A stretch of DNA of 64,000 nucleotides, from assembly GCA_011800805.1 (NCBI GenBank), contig MPNW01000008.1, positions 61,406-125,405 on the forward strand, in the 5' to 3' direction. The DNA comes from Hirudo medicinalis (Eukaryota > Annelida > Clitellata > Hirudinida > Hirudinidae). Positions 11,254 to 23,468 of this stretch are shown here, piece after piece (position 1 is the first letter of the stretch; every line of letters starts with the position of its first letter). Under the pieces are notes generated by a model. It saw only the letters and a program-made list of their open reading frames with translations. It had not been told where the DNA came from and searched no databases. Both the position numbers and the translations under genes were made by a program.

Positions 11254-14200
11254 ATGAATATTTGTAGCACCCCTTGTGATGCCAAATCGCATGACTTTAA
11301 CAAAATTGGTCAACCCTTTAAATGGCACAAGATGATACAGATTTCTGATATTCATGTCATGAAATGGGAAAACAAGGATAATGAAGCGCAAGACTTCAGT
11401 TCTAATTTCACAGAAAATAGCAACGGCGCCAGACATGTATCTATAATTGTTGATAGCCAACCGTGCATAAAATCGATCAACAAACATAAAAGCCATCCTG
11501 TCCCACCCCCAAGGCAACAGGTAAGTAGGATGGACTGGGATTTCCGATGAGGCAGCAAAAATTTGAATGGCTGACCGTTTAAAATTTTCTGCTCAGTAAT
11601 TTCAATCGCATTTCATGTTTTTAAGTAGAAATGTTGATATACTGATAAAGTTGTAACAACAATAATATTTGTTTCGTTACTAAAGTTTTAAATGCATTTG
11701 ATTTTATTCAGACTTAGATTATATTATACAAATTAGAATGTTATAGAGATTTCATAATAATTAAAAATATTTAATCAATCAAAAAAATTACTGAATGACT
11801 TTTGGTATATAGAATGTAAACGAAGATTACCAAGACAATTCCATGATTGGCTGCTCTATAAGGGTTGATCCAGACATGACCTTGCGCGATCTTTTAGGGG
11901 CAGTGACTCGAAGCAACCAGAAGCCAAAGGTGATCAATGAGGTAAGCTCAGAGGCCGCCTTAAGAAAAGCTTTAGAAGGAGAAGGTGATGATGAAGAGAA
12001 TGTTGAATTGAAACTAACTTTGAATGGAACCTCAGTTTCCTTAGAACCTGGTTTGTTCAAGCGGCTCTTAAATTGACATTTTCATTATCATTATTTTCAC
12101 CGTTATTATAAAGATCATTCTAAAAAATCTCGACTAACTATTCAAAACCATTCATAGGTCCTAAAGATAGGTAAAAAAATGCCCTAATACGACATCATGT
12201 TAATAAGTGCTAGGTAATGCTACTTTTTCGAATTTTTAATAATTGCACAAAAATATAACAAAATAATATATAAAATTGTGTTATTCATAAAAACTGTAGA
12301 AAACACTTTTGAAGACTGAACGCTTGAATGTAGGTTTTTCTACAATTTTCAATTGATTGTCGGTCTTGTAAGGTTACGCGTGTCGTGAAGATTAGTCACA
12401 GTTAGAAAAGTTAGCATAAATGACATTCGTGATCTGCTATTCGAGATTCTGTTTAAAAAAAGGGACTGGATTTTGTTGACTAAGCTGCTAATAATAGTAT
12501 GTCGTTTTGAGTAACGCTTACCACGGAAGGATGCATCAAAGCAACAGATTGATTTCTATTAACGTCCAATGCATAATATTGGACGGACCAGGGCAACAAT
12601 GGTGCAAGCTCAAGAGAAAATAACACCACTCACATTATATAACCAAGGCTGAGCTGAGATTTGTCAGATGAATTATAAAATCGAAGGAATCTGAAAAGGT
12701 AGGATAGGAACACAAATTACAAGTGTGGCAGTTAAACGCATGCCTCTTAAAGCCATTCCTTCACATCTCTTCCTTAAGCTCTTATCTCTCTATCGCGCAT
12801 TTGGACTATTTAACGTTCACTAATACGTCTGCATTCGTTTCGTTGATCAATGGTAGATAAATTCGAGGATATGACATTAATTTGCTTGGAATTTAGGTTT
12901 AAATAAACTCCTTGTGCTACTATTAATGGTTTGATTTTTTGTTCAGCAAAATCTTGCAAGAACACCGTCGATGCCCCAATATGTCTGAAGAAGTTTCTTC
13001 CAGGTTCAACATTACAGTTGACCAACACAAGCGAAAAGGGACATTTGACGAAAACTGCAAAATCAACTAAAACTATACCTACAACATTCCGCAAAAAACA
13101 ATCTGTTCAATGCAAACCTATTCTCAAGAAATCTTCAAATCCAATTCATAAAACTTCTATTAAAAGTTTAAAAACATCCAAAAATTCATCTTTGTCATCT
13201 TTATCTTGCTATTCTTCAGAGTTTTCCCTGGAATCTGAACCTGCTTTGTCAAAAGGTTACCCAAAATATCTTGTGCTTTCAAGGCGAGCAAGAGGCAAAA
13301 CTACTGATTCGCCTCTTTCCACCGATAATTCTCAATTTTCAAGCAAGAAGTTTCCAGAAAATCACTCTGGAAGCAAAACCGCAAACGCATCAACTATCGA
13401 AAGAAATACGGCCTGTGACATCAAAAACCTTCTTCCGGCATTAACTAAAGAAACAACTTATAGCCAGCTCTATCAACTCAAAAAGTTGTTGGACCATCAA
13501 CGTCAACAGGAACAGGAAGAGATACATAAGTTTTATCCTATAAAAAAAAAACCACACAAAGAAAGTGAAACAAAGAGATCCACCGGAAAAGAAGTAATCA
13601 AACCCGGACCGGAGACGCAGAAGGCATTTTCCTGTTTAAGCCCATCACTCCTAAATCCCCTCTCCACAAAATTCAAAACTACAAATATGTGGAATAGTGG
13701 CTGCATTTCTGACAAAAGTCTCACGTCAATGGAGTCGTCATTGAACAGCTGTGGGGATGAAAAGAGTATCGAAGCGGTTAAGTCTCAAACAGAAAAATCA
13801 GATCTTTCCAGAAATAAAAGACCCGCTCCTCCTCCTCCTCCGTATATTTCATCGCACGGATTAACCAAAACAGTTTCCGTGCCTTCGCAACAATGTAAAG
13901 AAAAGCCATCGCAAGATACTGCGAAACAGTTTTCCTGGGAATACTTTGAATCAAATGCTTTCAAAAGACCCGCACCCCCCCCTCCCCCTAGAAAGCCTTT
14001 TCTCTCGGATTTGCTGAGCGGGGAACGGTTGGGCGGCAGACTCTATTCATCGAAAGGATTGCACATTTTAAGGTCAACAACTGAGGCTCACCCACTGTCC
14101 GATATTCCAATAGCATATTCTGGTTCCACCCAGTTCGATGAGGATCCAACAACAATAGAATGTCCTAAAGCCGAAGTTTATTCAGTTAGGAAAAAACGTC

Positions 14201-17200
14201 TGGCACCTCTTCCCCCACCTCGATTGACGAACAATGACATTGGTGAGTCGTAGATGGATATGTAATGTTTCAATAAATTAAAATTCTTAATTTTCAACAT
14301 CCAATTCAAAAAGTGCTTGAGATCTGGAGCACCCAATTGTATAAGGAGCATTTGCATAAAATAATTGCAATTTGTTATATTTATTAAACATATTCGATCA
14401 AACCACATCGACTTGAAAGACAAACGATGAATCAACCGTGATCACCTCTGATAATTACAGCTTATTATTTTAAATTCCCATTTAATTAAATACTTAATCA
14501 TTTTATCATCAAGCAACCAAATTCTCTTCATATTTCTCCGTTACTTTTCCGAAGCTTCAATAAAAATTGTTAGCAATTCTAGGATCACGAAAAATTCATC
14601 GCCGGAACTTTCACCGCGGAAAATTAATCGCGGTAGAATTAATCGCGAGAAAATTCGTCGCCTAAAAAATTCTTAAGAGAGAAAATAAATTGATATAAAT
14701 ACGATGGCCCTTAGAATAAGGCTTTCCAAATAAAGTGTACGTACATGAAGCATTCATAGTTTTTGTGAAAATATAAGAAAATATATATGAAATTATAGAT
14801 GTAAAAATTCAATTAATTAAATTATTACTTGCATTAATCAGAGTCTGGAGAAATAACAACCATTAATGAAGTATCAAGTTAATGAAAAAGTTAACAGAAT
14901 ACACGAACAGTAGGTTATGGCCTCGGTATAGTAATATATATATATATGTATATACTCTTCGGATCATAAGAAATCATTAGACGGTCTGAGGAACAGGTGT
15001 GACTTGATGAGTGTCTGGCAAGGTGATTCCCGTTGTGTGGTTCGCTTAAGTTGCACGTCAATCGATATTAAAAGCCAACTTTAAATCTAACTCTTCAATG
15101 CACACATTTAAAAAGTCCGGAGAGGAGGGTAACAGAAATTCAGGGAGGGATCAAAAGAAATTAGACGATCTGAGGAACCGGCGTGACTTGAAGTTTGGTA
15201 AGGTGATTCTCTTTGGCCTAGTGTATGTTGCATATCAATCGATAAGCTATCGATAAGTTTATAGATAAAGTGGCAATCTGAAAGTCCATGGAGGAGAGCA
15301 ACAGAAACTCATAGAGGCAGCTGGAATCCTAAGAATGTTTTAGACGATAATTTTTCCCGCGATAAATTTTACACGCAATGAATTTTTCTGCGATGATTTT
15401 CCTCGCGATGTTTTTTCCGGATACCGCAATTTTATCTTACACCCTAACAATATTGTAAAGTAATATTATTAATAGCTAGGGGGCTTGATGGGTGCCGCAT
15501 TAATAATTGGCTTTATTCATTAAATATTCGGTTTACAACTTGATCGCATTTCCTGCTTATGTAAGGTGGTACTGCTAATGACCGCTTACATAATATTTCT
15601 GATGCCAGTTCTGTTGCATAACGATCCCTTGCGTGATTATTTACTGAAACAGGAATGATTTTTTTTGTATGATGGGTATTTTTGTGAATGAGATAAGCTT
15701 TCTTTATTTGACATCCTCATGGCCCTAGACACTAAATAACCTTCGCAAAACTTAGTTACAAAATTAATTGATCGTCATCATCTTTACAACAATAAAATAA
15801 TTCGATATTAAATCAAGATAGTAAGACTTTCATTCATTATTTAAATTATGAGCAACTAAATTATTTCTAGGTTCGCAAATATGTTCTACCGTCCAAACTA
15901 TTCTCCAATCTCCTATAAACGATAACAGAAAGGATAAGCCAAGGGTGAGTTTTGCAGATGGTGAGGGAGTTTTGGATGAACAGTGGAGGCAAGCTATGCA
16001 GGAATTCAACCTCTCATACCACTACAAAGAGCAGTCAAACAACAGTGCAAGAAAAGAAAAGTTTGAATCTTCTCTTGGTAATAAAGCATGTCAAACTCGT
16101 CCTCACGTGAATACACCCAGCGAATCGTGTGCTCTGCTGAGTGGTAAAAATATTTAATTCTAATTATTTCATTATTTGTAGAATTGTCATCTAATTCTGA
16201 CGCTTCATTTCCATCTAATTATATTTAAAATTTAAATTTATATATTTAATTTTAATTAAATTTAAAACCAATCTTAAAACTTTTCTGCTACCCCAAAGCT
16301 TATATTAACCCATATATTAATACTTTATTTTTTTAGCTCCAGTTCGCTCGCGTGTTTAGATTGATTGAGATCGCCCTCGTGCATTTTATATCATGCGGTG
16401 GATACTTTGGCACTTAAAATATGTGCCTAAATAAATAAATAAAAAAAATAGTTAGCGATCGATTATAATTTCGAAAATCAAATCAAGCCCAAAATTCTAT
16501 TCACGCAACATATGTAAGAATACGTGAACAATGCAACCTTTAAATAATGAATTTAAAATATGATATTAAATAGGGGTAAATCAAGGAAAAATTTAAGACA
16601 ACAGTTTTCTATAAGCGGGTATGAGTGAAAAAATTCAAATATTTTTAGCAATCTTATTTTGGATGTAAATTTTGTGCCCAGGTGAAGATTGATGCCCATA
16701 AATAAGTGACCTAAAAACTTGCGATGTGGTGCTTGTTTTATTACAACACCTTTCATAGATTAAATGCTTCAAATTACAGATGCACAGACGTATGGGAAAT
16801 TACCAGAATCTTTGAGCCACATTGCCACTGATAATCACTCTTCTTCGCCGGCAAATTCTCACCAGGTTTCGAGGCAATCAAACAATGCTGAAGAAAAATT
16901 GGATGGAGTGAAAAACTTTTTTTCAAAAGATGACAAAAGCGCAGGCGACAAAAACAAACAAACGGATTTTTCCGAAAGATTTGTAAATTCAACTAGGACA
17001 AACATGACTTTCGAAGAATATATAATCCAATCAAAATCGCCAAAAGCCAAAACAAGGCTCAATATTCATAATACATCTTTCCTTAACTCTTCTGTGATCA
17101 CTCCAAATAACCATCCATCAGATTATTCAAAAACTCAGAACACAATGTCACCGACGAAACCAACTCTGGAATCCAAGAAAGCCGACCAAAACAAATCGAG

Positions 17201-20200
17201 AGATGAATTTGAAAATAAAGGGCCTTCGCCGAGGTTACGCCATCCAGAATTTAAGCTAGCCGCACTCAAACCTTGTAGACCCATAACCAATTTGCTGCCG
17301 TTAACGAAACAAGATGATTCGAAACATTGTGAAATTTTCAACCGGAGTCAAAACAACGCCAAGTTAGATCCAAAAGTAAGTCAACAAATTTGCATAGTGC
17401 TGTATAAATAACTATGAATTTAGTTGGTTTTATGTCATCAAGTCAAATTAATCCATATATTCGAACAAGCTCACAATTCACTTACTTTTTACAAATCTTT
17501 CTGATAGATTTTTAATTAATGATATCAGAGCAATTAATTGAAAAGTTACAGGCAGGAACTCTCTGCAAAGACACCAAGATGCACGACAAAAGAACAATGG
17601 ATTCTCCTTCTAAGCAAGTCCAATTCAGACAAGAAGTCACAGCTTTTGTCAATGATCCCCACCAAGGAAGCGACTACTCCTTCCAGAGCGTGGTCAGTCG
17701 TCATGACCATCATACGGACTCTCACTCCAGGTTTGTAAGCGTCGATGATGATCGCAGTCCAGGAGTTGAACTTACCAAGTTGCTCGAAGAGTCGCATTCG
17801 CATGAAATCAATTCTCGTTTTACTTCTTTGTCACCTTCATTATCCTCATCGGTTATTGCAAGAGCCGTGGGGTCGGCATTGAGCGTCTCTGAATCGTTTG
17901 CTCAGTCAAGGGAGTCCATATCTATCCGAAATGAAATTAATCAAAGAATAGACAACCAACAACATTATGCAAGTAATTATGAACCAGCTGGAAATTCAGA
18001 ATATTTCTATGGCAGATTTCAAAAAGAAAGAAACAATCTTGAGCCTCCGAACTCACGGTCTTTCGAATCAGAAACATCAGTGATTCATTCTTGTAGTGAG
18101 CCATATCAATCGGAATCATCATGTACTTTGGCAACTTCAGTAGATTCTGAAATCGATCAAATCCCGTTCATAGAAGTCTTGAAACCAGAAAAGCCAAACA
18201 GATTCTCATATGTCAGAGACCTTCACGAGGCAAGATTCAATCAATTGCATGACTTCATGCCTCTCGATATAGTAGATGAAAAACACAAGTTAGCCGATCT
18301 TTCGAACTTAATGAAAACGAAACAAACCAAACTTCAGAGGAAATTTACTGACGCCTCCAAAACATCGAAGGTTTCAAATCACATGGCAGAAGAAAGTAAT
18401 CAAAGATTCAGTCCAAAAATTCCAAGCAAAAGCAGAGGTTTATTTTCTAGTAACTTATCTAAACTTCGCCTTGATTCACATCGAGTTACTCCTGTAAATT
18501 CTCGTTTCTCATCAGTCGATGACGGCATTTGTGATTGGCTAAGCTTCAATTGCAATAACAATTGTGAAGAGCAAAATACTTTGAGTGCTCAGTATGATAT
18601 AAGTTCAAACATACAATACGAAGTTGCTAGAGAATTGGATGAACGAAATGCTGTTCAAAACTTGAGCACTGATAGTACAATTGAGCTTGATAATTCATGC
18701 ATAATGAATAAACAGAAATGTGATGAAACTGAGACGTTAACCGTATTCATGGATACCGATCAGGATGACCAATTATCCGATTATGAATCTGAATATTTTC
18801 AGCGGACACATCTTCCCAATACCTCAGATCCTTTCGAGGACATAAATGCCATATTCGAAGAAACGACAGAATATCAGGAAGACAATTCAAGAAAAAGTGA
18901 AGTTATTTCATCATTTCGGAATCAACTTTGCAATTATGAATCTATCCGAAATAAGAAAGATGTTTTATCAAATGAACATTTTGCAGAAAATACTTCTAAC
19001 GTAAAGTTAGCAGTAAATTCAGCAGGTGACTTAGAAACCAGCACAAGCAAATGTGATCAGAATTGGATAATCCCACTAAATAATTCAAAAAATGTACTAA
19101 CATACCCAGATAGCGACAAAATGTTAAACCAGAAGGACAATTCAGAAATCTATAAAACATATAATAGTTCAATCAACAATATTGCGCACACATCAGAAAG
19201 TCTGTCCAATCCAAATAAAGTCGTTATGTCGTTAGTATGTCAATCTGCGGATAATTCGAACAGTTTCAAAGTGAGGCCTGGAGCTTATAACGAGCCATCA
19301 ATTTCCAATAATAATCTACATTTAATAAAAAATCAATGTTTTGAAAAATCAGAAGGATGGGACTGTAAAGAAAACATTCATTTTCAATGTAAAAATTTCG
19401 AAAATGTTGGTATAGAAACCATTACCGAAAATCCAGCAGATGCTCAAATGTTCATTAATTCGGCCAGGCCCGCGTCAACAATGACACGATTTCTACAGAC
19501 TTTATCTAAAAGATACCCAAAGGCAATTTCTTCAAGATGTAAAATTGGAACCACGATCAACTTAAAAAATGATACCGATGCATTAAATAAAAAAGTGGCA
19601 ACTGATAAACAAAAATTCTCTAAGTCTTCGTTATTCCAAGGTTATTCCAGAAACAAACATCAGTCCACTTCAGAATTTTCAATGAAAACCGGTATAATAA
19701 AGCCTGTCAAGAAATCGGGTAAACAAACCTTGAATATATTTGCCGACCAATCGGTTCTTTTTTCGCGTTTTAAATCAAAGCATGGTGCACGGAAAAATCC
19801 GGTGACAAGAAGATCTCCAGCCTTCCTCCAAAAAGACAGTTACTCTCCGGATATCTCAAGATTTTCTCCGCCTCCATCAGAATATTCTTCGCAATCCGAG
19901 ACTTTTCAACCTCCAGAATCAGACCCGCAAATGAGATTCTCAGAATTAGTCGTCTCTGATCCTCCTAGACTCGAAAAAACATCGAGTGCTTTATCAGCAG
20001 AAGTACTGACAATTGAAGATCATTTAAGGATGAATGGAAAGAATCAACTTGGTAATGGATTGGTAACTCTTCCAACATCAACTTCACTTTTCTGTGAAAA
20101 TTCTTCCCTTTCTTGCTCAACACTCAATCGTCCAATAACTCCGCCAAGAAAGTCTGATATAGTTTTGTCAGTATCATATAACAGGTCGGATTTAGAAAAT

Positions 20201-22030
20201 CATCCAAATTTCTTAAAACGTCATGAAAAGATCAACAGTTTCTCGTCTATTGTCAAATTGACGGGATCTTCTGACGAAATTGTTCCTCCATCCGAAGAAG
20301 TAACTCCAGGGAACGAGGATCCAAAAATTGAAAATAATATTAAAATGAGTGAGGTATGGAAAGATCGCCACGAAAGCTCTGGCCTTCCTGAGGAAATGTC
20401 AGCTAGCTCAACTAAAACGGACCTCTTCAAATGTCCCGAAGTTAAACACAAATTTTATCTAGAAACAAGAGATTTATCAAAGTATCTCTGTAAAATATCT
20501 AGCAAAAATCATTCTCACTCTCAAAGAAACACTGAAGAGATAAAAAAAGTAAATAAAGGATGCCATTCAATTTCATCTTCCTCAACTCGAGCAAGAGAGA
20601 CGTTCTTTATTGACCCATCCAACCCAGAGACTGGAGCATTCCCAAATGTGACATTCAATCCTTCAAGCCATCCACTGATAGAAAATAAATCAAAATTTCA
20701 TAAACTTATGCCCAATCCTGAATCAAACTTTGAAGAAAAAAATTCAGACATAAATGAACTTGGAGAGCCTAACTTAGATGCTTCAAATTTATCAGAGACA
20801 AGTGCAGTTGGTCTAACAAAACTTGACAATGAACTTGAATTTCAAATGGATTTTGAAAAGAGAGAGAGACTTGATAAATTAAATTGTAAGCAAATCAGCG
20901 AAGACGAAATGTTTGAAGGCTTTGTAAACCTCCTGCCATCAAAAATGATTTCATCTGAAGCCTTCCTTAATGACACAGGAGGACTCGTCTGTCGCATGTC
21001 TGGGTCTAATATCGTCAAATCTTCCAACGTCTTGAATGAAACAAGTTCAGGATTGAGATTAGATCATGAGTTCAAAACAAACCAGAGCAATAATTTGACA
21101 AACAAATCACATACCATAGATGCAAAATTTTGTTCTAATGAAGGCATGGGAATTATTCGTTTTGGTAACAAAAACAAACAAATTTCTCCTGACATATGTG
21201 ACTGTTCAGTCATTGATACTGATATTCCTTCTTTTGTTGGTACAAACCTCTTAATTAGGAAGTGCGATTCCGATGAGGGATTGTTAAAGCAGAAATGTCA
21301 TGTTAAGCGTGATGAAAACTGTAGCCTTGTGAAATTAAAAAAGAGCCTTGTAGACTCTGAGATGGAAAATGATCAAACACATTTTGAGATTAAAGATGTT
21401 GTAAATGTCTTTAGCAATAAATCGTCAGAAGAAGCCTTGATTTCCACACAAGAGTCAGTTGTTTCAAGCCGTGATCAAATGAATGCGAACAACGATATAA
21501 ATAAAATGATTTGCATGTATTCAGCAATAGCCAATAATTCTGACTGCGATCAAAAACATCTTTCAAGTCTATTTTCTAAGTCTGATTTCATGAATGCGAA
21601 CTATGATCATGTTACACCTCAAGACATGCTGGAAAATCACCAAGTCTCATTGTCAACATTGTCCACAAACTCGACTCTTTCCTCAGACTCTTCGGGCTCA
21701 TTTGTGGTTTCATGTCAAAATATGAACCAGAAGCGAGTTCCTGGAAAATTTTTAGTGAGAAATTCGATAGAAGTCAGCAATGCTCTGATTAACTCCCGTT
21801 GTAAAGATTCGATCAGTTCTGATAAAATTAAACCAATAACAGTCGGTCGTTTTGATCGACGCAGCTATCTTCCTGATGGCAGTTGCGTAAGCGTGCTTTC
21901 CAATAAAGAGAATTTCCATGAAGAAAATCACTTCCAAGATTCAAGGAAATGGGAATTCGGAGGCGTAGCAAAAACCTTAGAAGACCTTTACATGTCTCCC
22001 CTAGAAATGCCATTTGATTCGACAGGGTAA
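11254..22030 (+). CDS. Very long disordered protein with KRAP-type proline motifs (cordon-bleu-like candidate)
   Basis: Six exons: 11254-11520, 11813-12050 (or to 11941), 12947-14242, 15871-16143, 16780-17375 and 17552-22030, giving about 2,380 residues. The phases of exons 3 to 6 fit exactly. Exon 2 encodes a small, compact, possibly ubiquitin-like segment (TLRDLLGAVTR). Exon 3 carries three lysine/proline motifs: KRPAPPPPPY, KRPAPPPPPRK and KKRLAPLPPPR. These resemble the KRAP motifs of cordon-bleu proteins, which bind SH3-domain partners and act on actin. The remaining 1,500 residues are Ser/Asn/Glu-rich and disordered, with a recurring SRF-x-S motif (three copies, two followed by VDDD or VDDG). 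I could not find a WH2 actin-binding motif, so the assignment is a candidate only. The stop at 22028-22030 overlaps a donor-like ggGTAATG, so a further exon is possible; joining it to the acceptor near 22192 gives only about 27 more residues. Confidence 0.7.
11942..12076 (+). other. Alternative 3' extension of exon 2 with its own stop
   Basis: A strong donor (GAGGTAAGC) lies at 11942, yet the frame stays open past it for 44 codons to a TGA at 12074. The extension looks coding (KALEGEG and a following acidic patch) and continues the compact segment. A second, weaker donor at 12051 would restore the phase needed by the acceptor at 12946. Retaining this intron would instead make a short protein of about 160 residues. 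Confidence 0.45.
14580..15432. mobile_element. Non-autonomous DNA element with arms made of short GCG repeats
   Basis: The left arm (about 14580-14680) and the reverse complement of the right arm (about 15335-15432) align for some 75 bases. Each is built from four or five imperfect units of about 17 bases of the form GAAAATTnATCGCG, and both inner ends read CTAAAAnATTCTTA. It encodes nothing and lies in the 14243-15870 intron of the long disordered protein gene. I could not fix a target duplication. Confidence 0.7.
14952..15320. repeat. Imperfect tandem duplication inside the inverted-repeat element
   Basis: Unit 1 is about 14952-15150 and unit 2 about 15151-15320. They share, in order, aagaaat, tagacg-tctgaggaac, gtgtgactt, ggtaaggtgattc, atcaatcgata and gagg-gaacagaaa-type words. 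The same core recurs at 1394-1540. Confidence 0.65.
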
Positions 22031-23468
22031 TGTTCATTCATTGTTTGAACAAAACACGCTATCTGGCATTGAATATTAATTTGTCGACATTGATTTATGG
22101 TTGACATTGATTGGCATGGTTAAGCTATAAATAATTAGTAAAAATTAATCAATAATGTATTTAATCCATTTGATTAAATTCCATTTTTCCAGGTGTTCTA
22201 ATTTTTTTCTATTTATATTTCCTCGCACTATTTATTTATGTCAGCTATTTGTCCTCAATCAAAACAACCTCTAGAAGATTTTGTGCTCTGATTCATGTGC
22301 ACGCTGTAACTTGACATGTGATTTTTAAGTGATCGAAAACTGAAAAGTTGTTTTACATACCCTTATCAATATATCAACATTGATTACATGTATGAAAAGT
22401 TTTACTGACTGATAATAACACTCGCATCATTGTTAACATGTGTGAGTAGTTGAATGTGTGCGAATGTTAACGCCACTTGATTTGTAACTTCTTCAATGTG
22501 TTAGAAATAAGAATTTTGATCAAATATTATCATCAAAATAAGCATAATGGCGCCATAATAAAAATAGTAACATTTATTTTAAAACAATAATTATAATTAT
22601 TACTTTAGTTGCAATTAAGCAGTGACAAACGCTCTCGTGGAGGAACGAGACTTCTAATTTTGTTTTCTTCAAAAATTTTAATTAAAGACAGATGTCTCGG
22701 GATAAAAAGATTTTCTAAGTTTTCTACAAAAAAAACTTTAGGCAAAAATATCAAAAAATTAAAAAGATTTTTGTGAATTTTTTGGCGATTTTTACGATAT
22801 ATGGACTCTAAAATAGCATTTTTGTAATGAATGCCAGCAACTCATACATTCATTTAAGAATTAGTGTGAAGCCAACCAGCTGGATTAATGAACGTATGAT
22901 CGATGTATACAGATTAGAAAATATAAGCAAACCAAAGAAATTCATTTGGATCGTCGTGGGAGATAAATGAATGGCGATAAATCTCTACGGGATGGGATTC
23001 CAGGCAATGACCCAAGCCGACAAACAAAATAAAATTTTAAAAAAAAAACCTTATTTACTCACCACAAGATTGGAGTGAATTTAATTAGTACATACGTAAG
23101 CTAAAGCGAATCGCACATAGTTAAGTTTGTTAACGATTGTTTTAGAGAGAATAAATATGAAAAACAAATTGTCAAATCAAAATGCAAGTTGAAGGACCAA
23201 TGTTGATGTAAACAACGATGCAAGTAGGATGATTGATGACGCCATCATTTCTTTACTGGATGACATCTGTGCTTGGCCTAGAAGTAGTTCAAGGGTTTTA
23301 GAATATGTACATTTTGAAGTATATTTATATAGCGCTATAATCATAATCTTGAGGGGCGCTCAAACCATTTACATGAAAGATGAGTTCACCTAACTGTTGC
23401 TTTTATAGTCCCTTGTAGGAACGCAACCCTCTCAACTGGCTTGAACTACTATTGATTACGAAATCAAT
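22031..23468. other. Intergenic region between convergent genes
   Basis: No convincing gene. An acceptor-like ttttccag at 22192 could serve an alternative last exon of the upstream gene. At 23321-23363 there is a member of the GCGC short repeat family (TATAGCGC ... GGGGCGCTC). The rest is AT-rich with T-runs. Confidence 0.5.

Noticed and set aside
12810..13094. 94-codon minus-strand frame
   Set aside because: It overlaps the start of exon 3 of the long disordered protein gene and has no splice context of its own.
17552..22030. WH2 actin-binding motif that would confirm cordon-bleu
   Set aside because: No segment with the expected amphipathic helix and LKK(T/V) core was found by eye.
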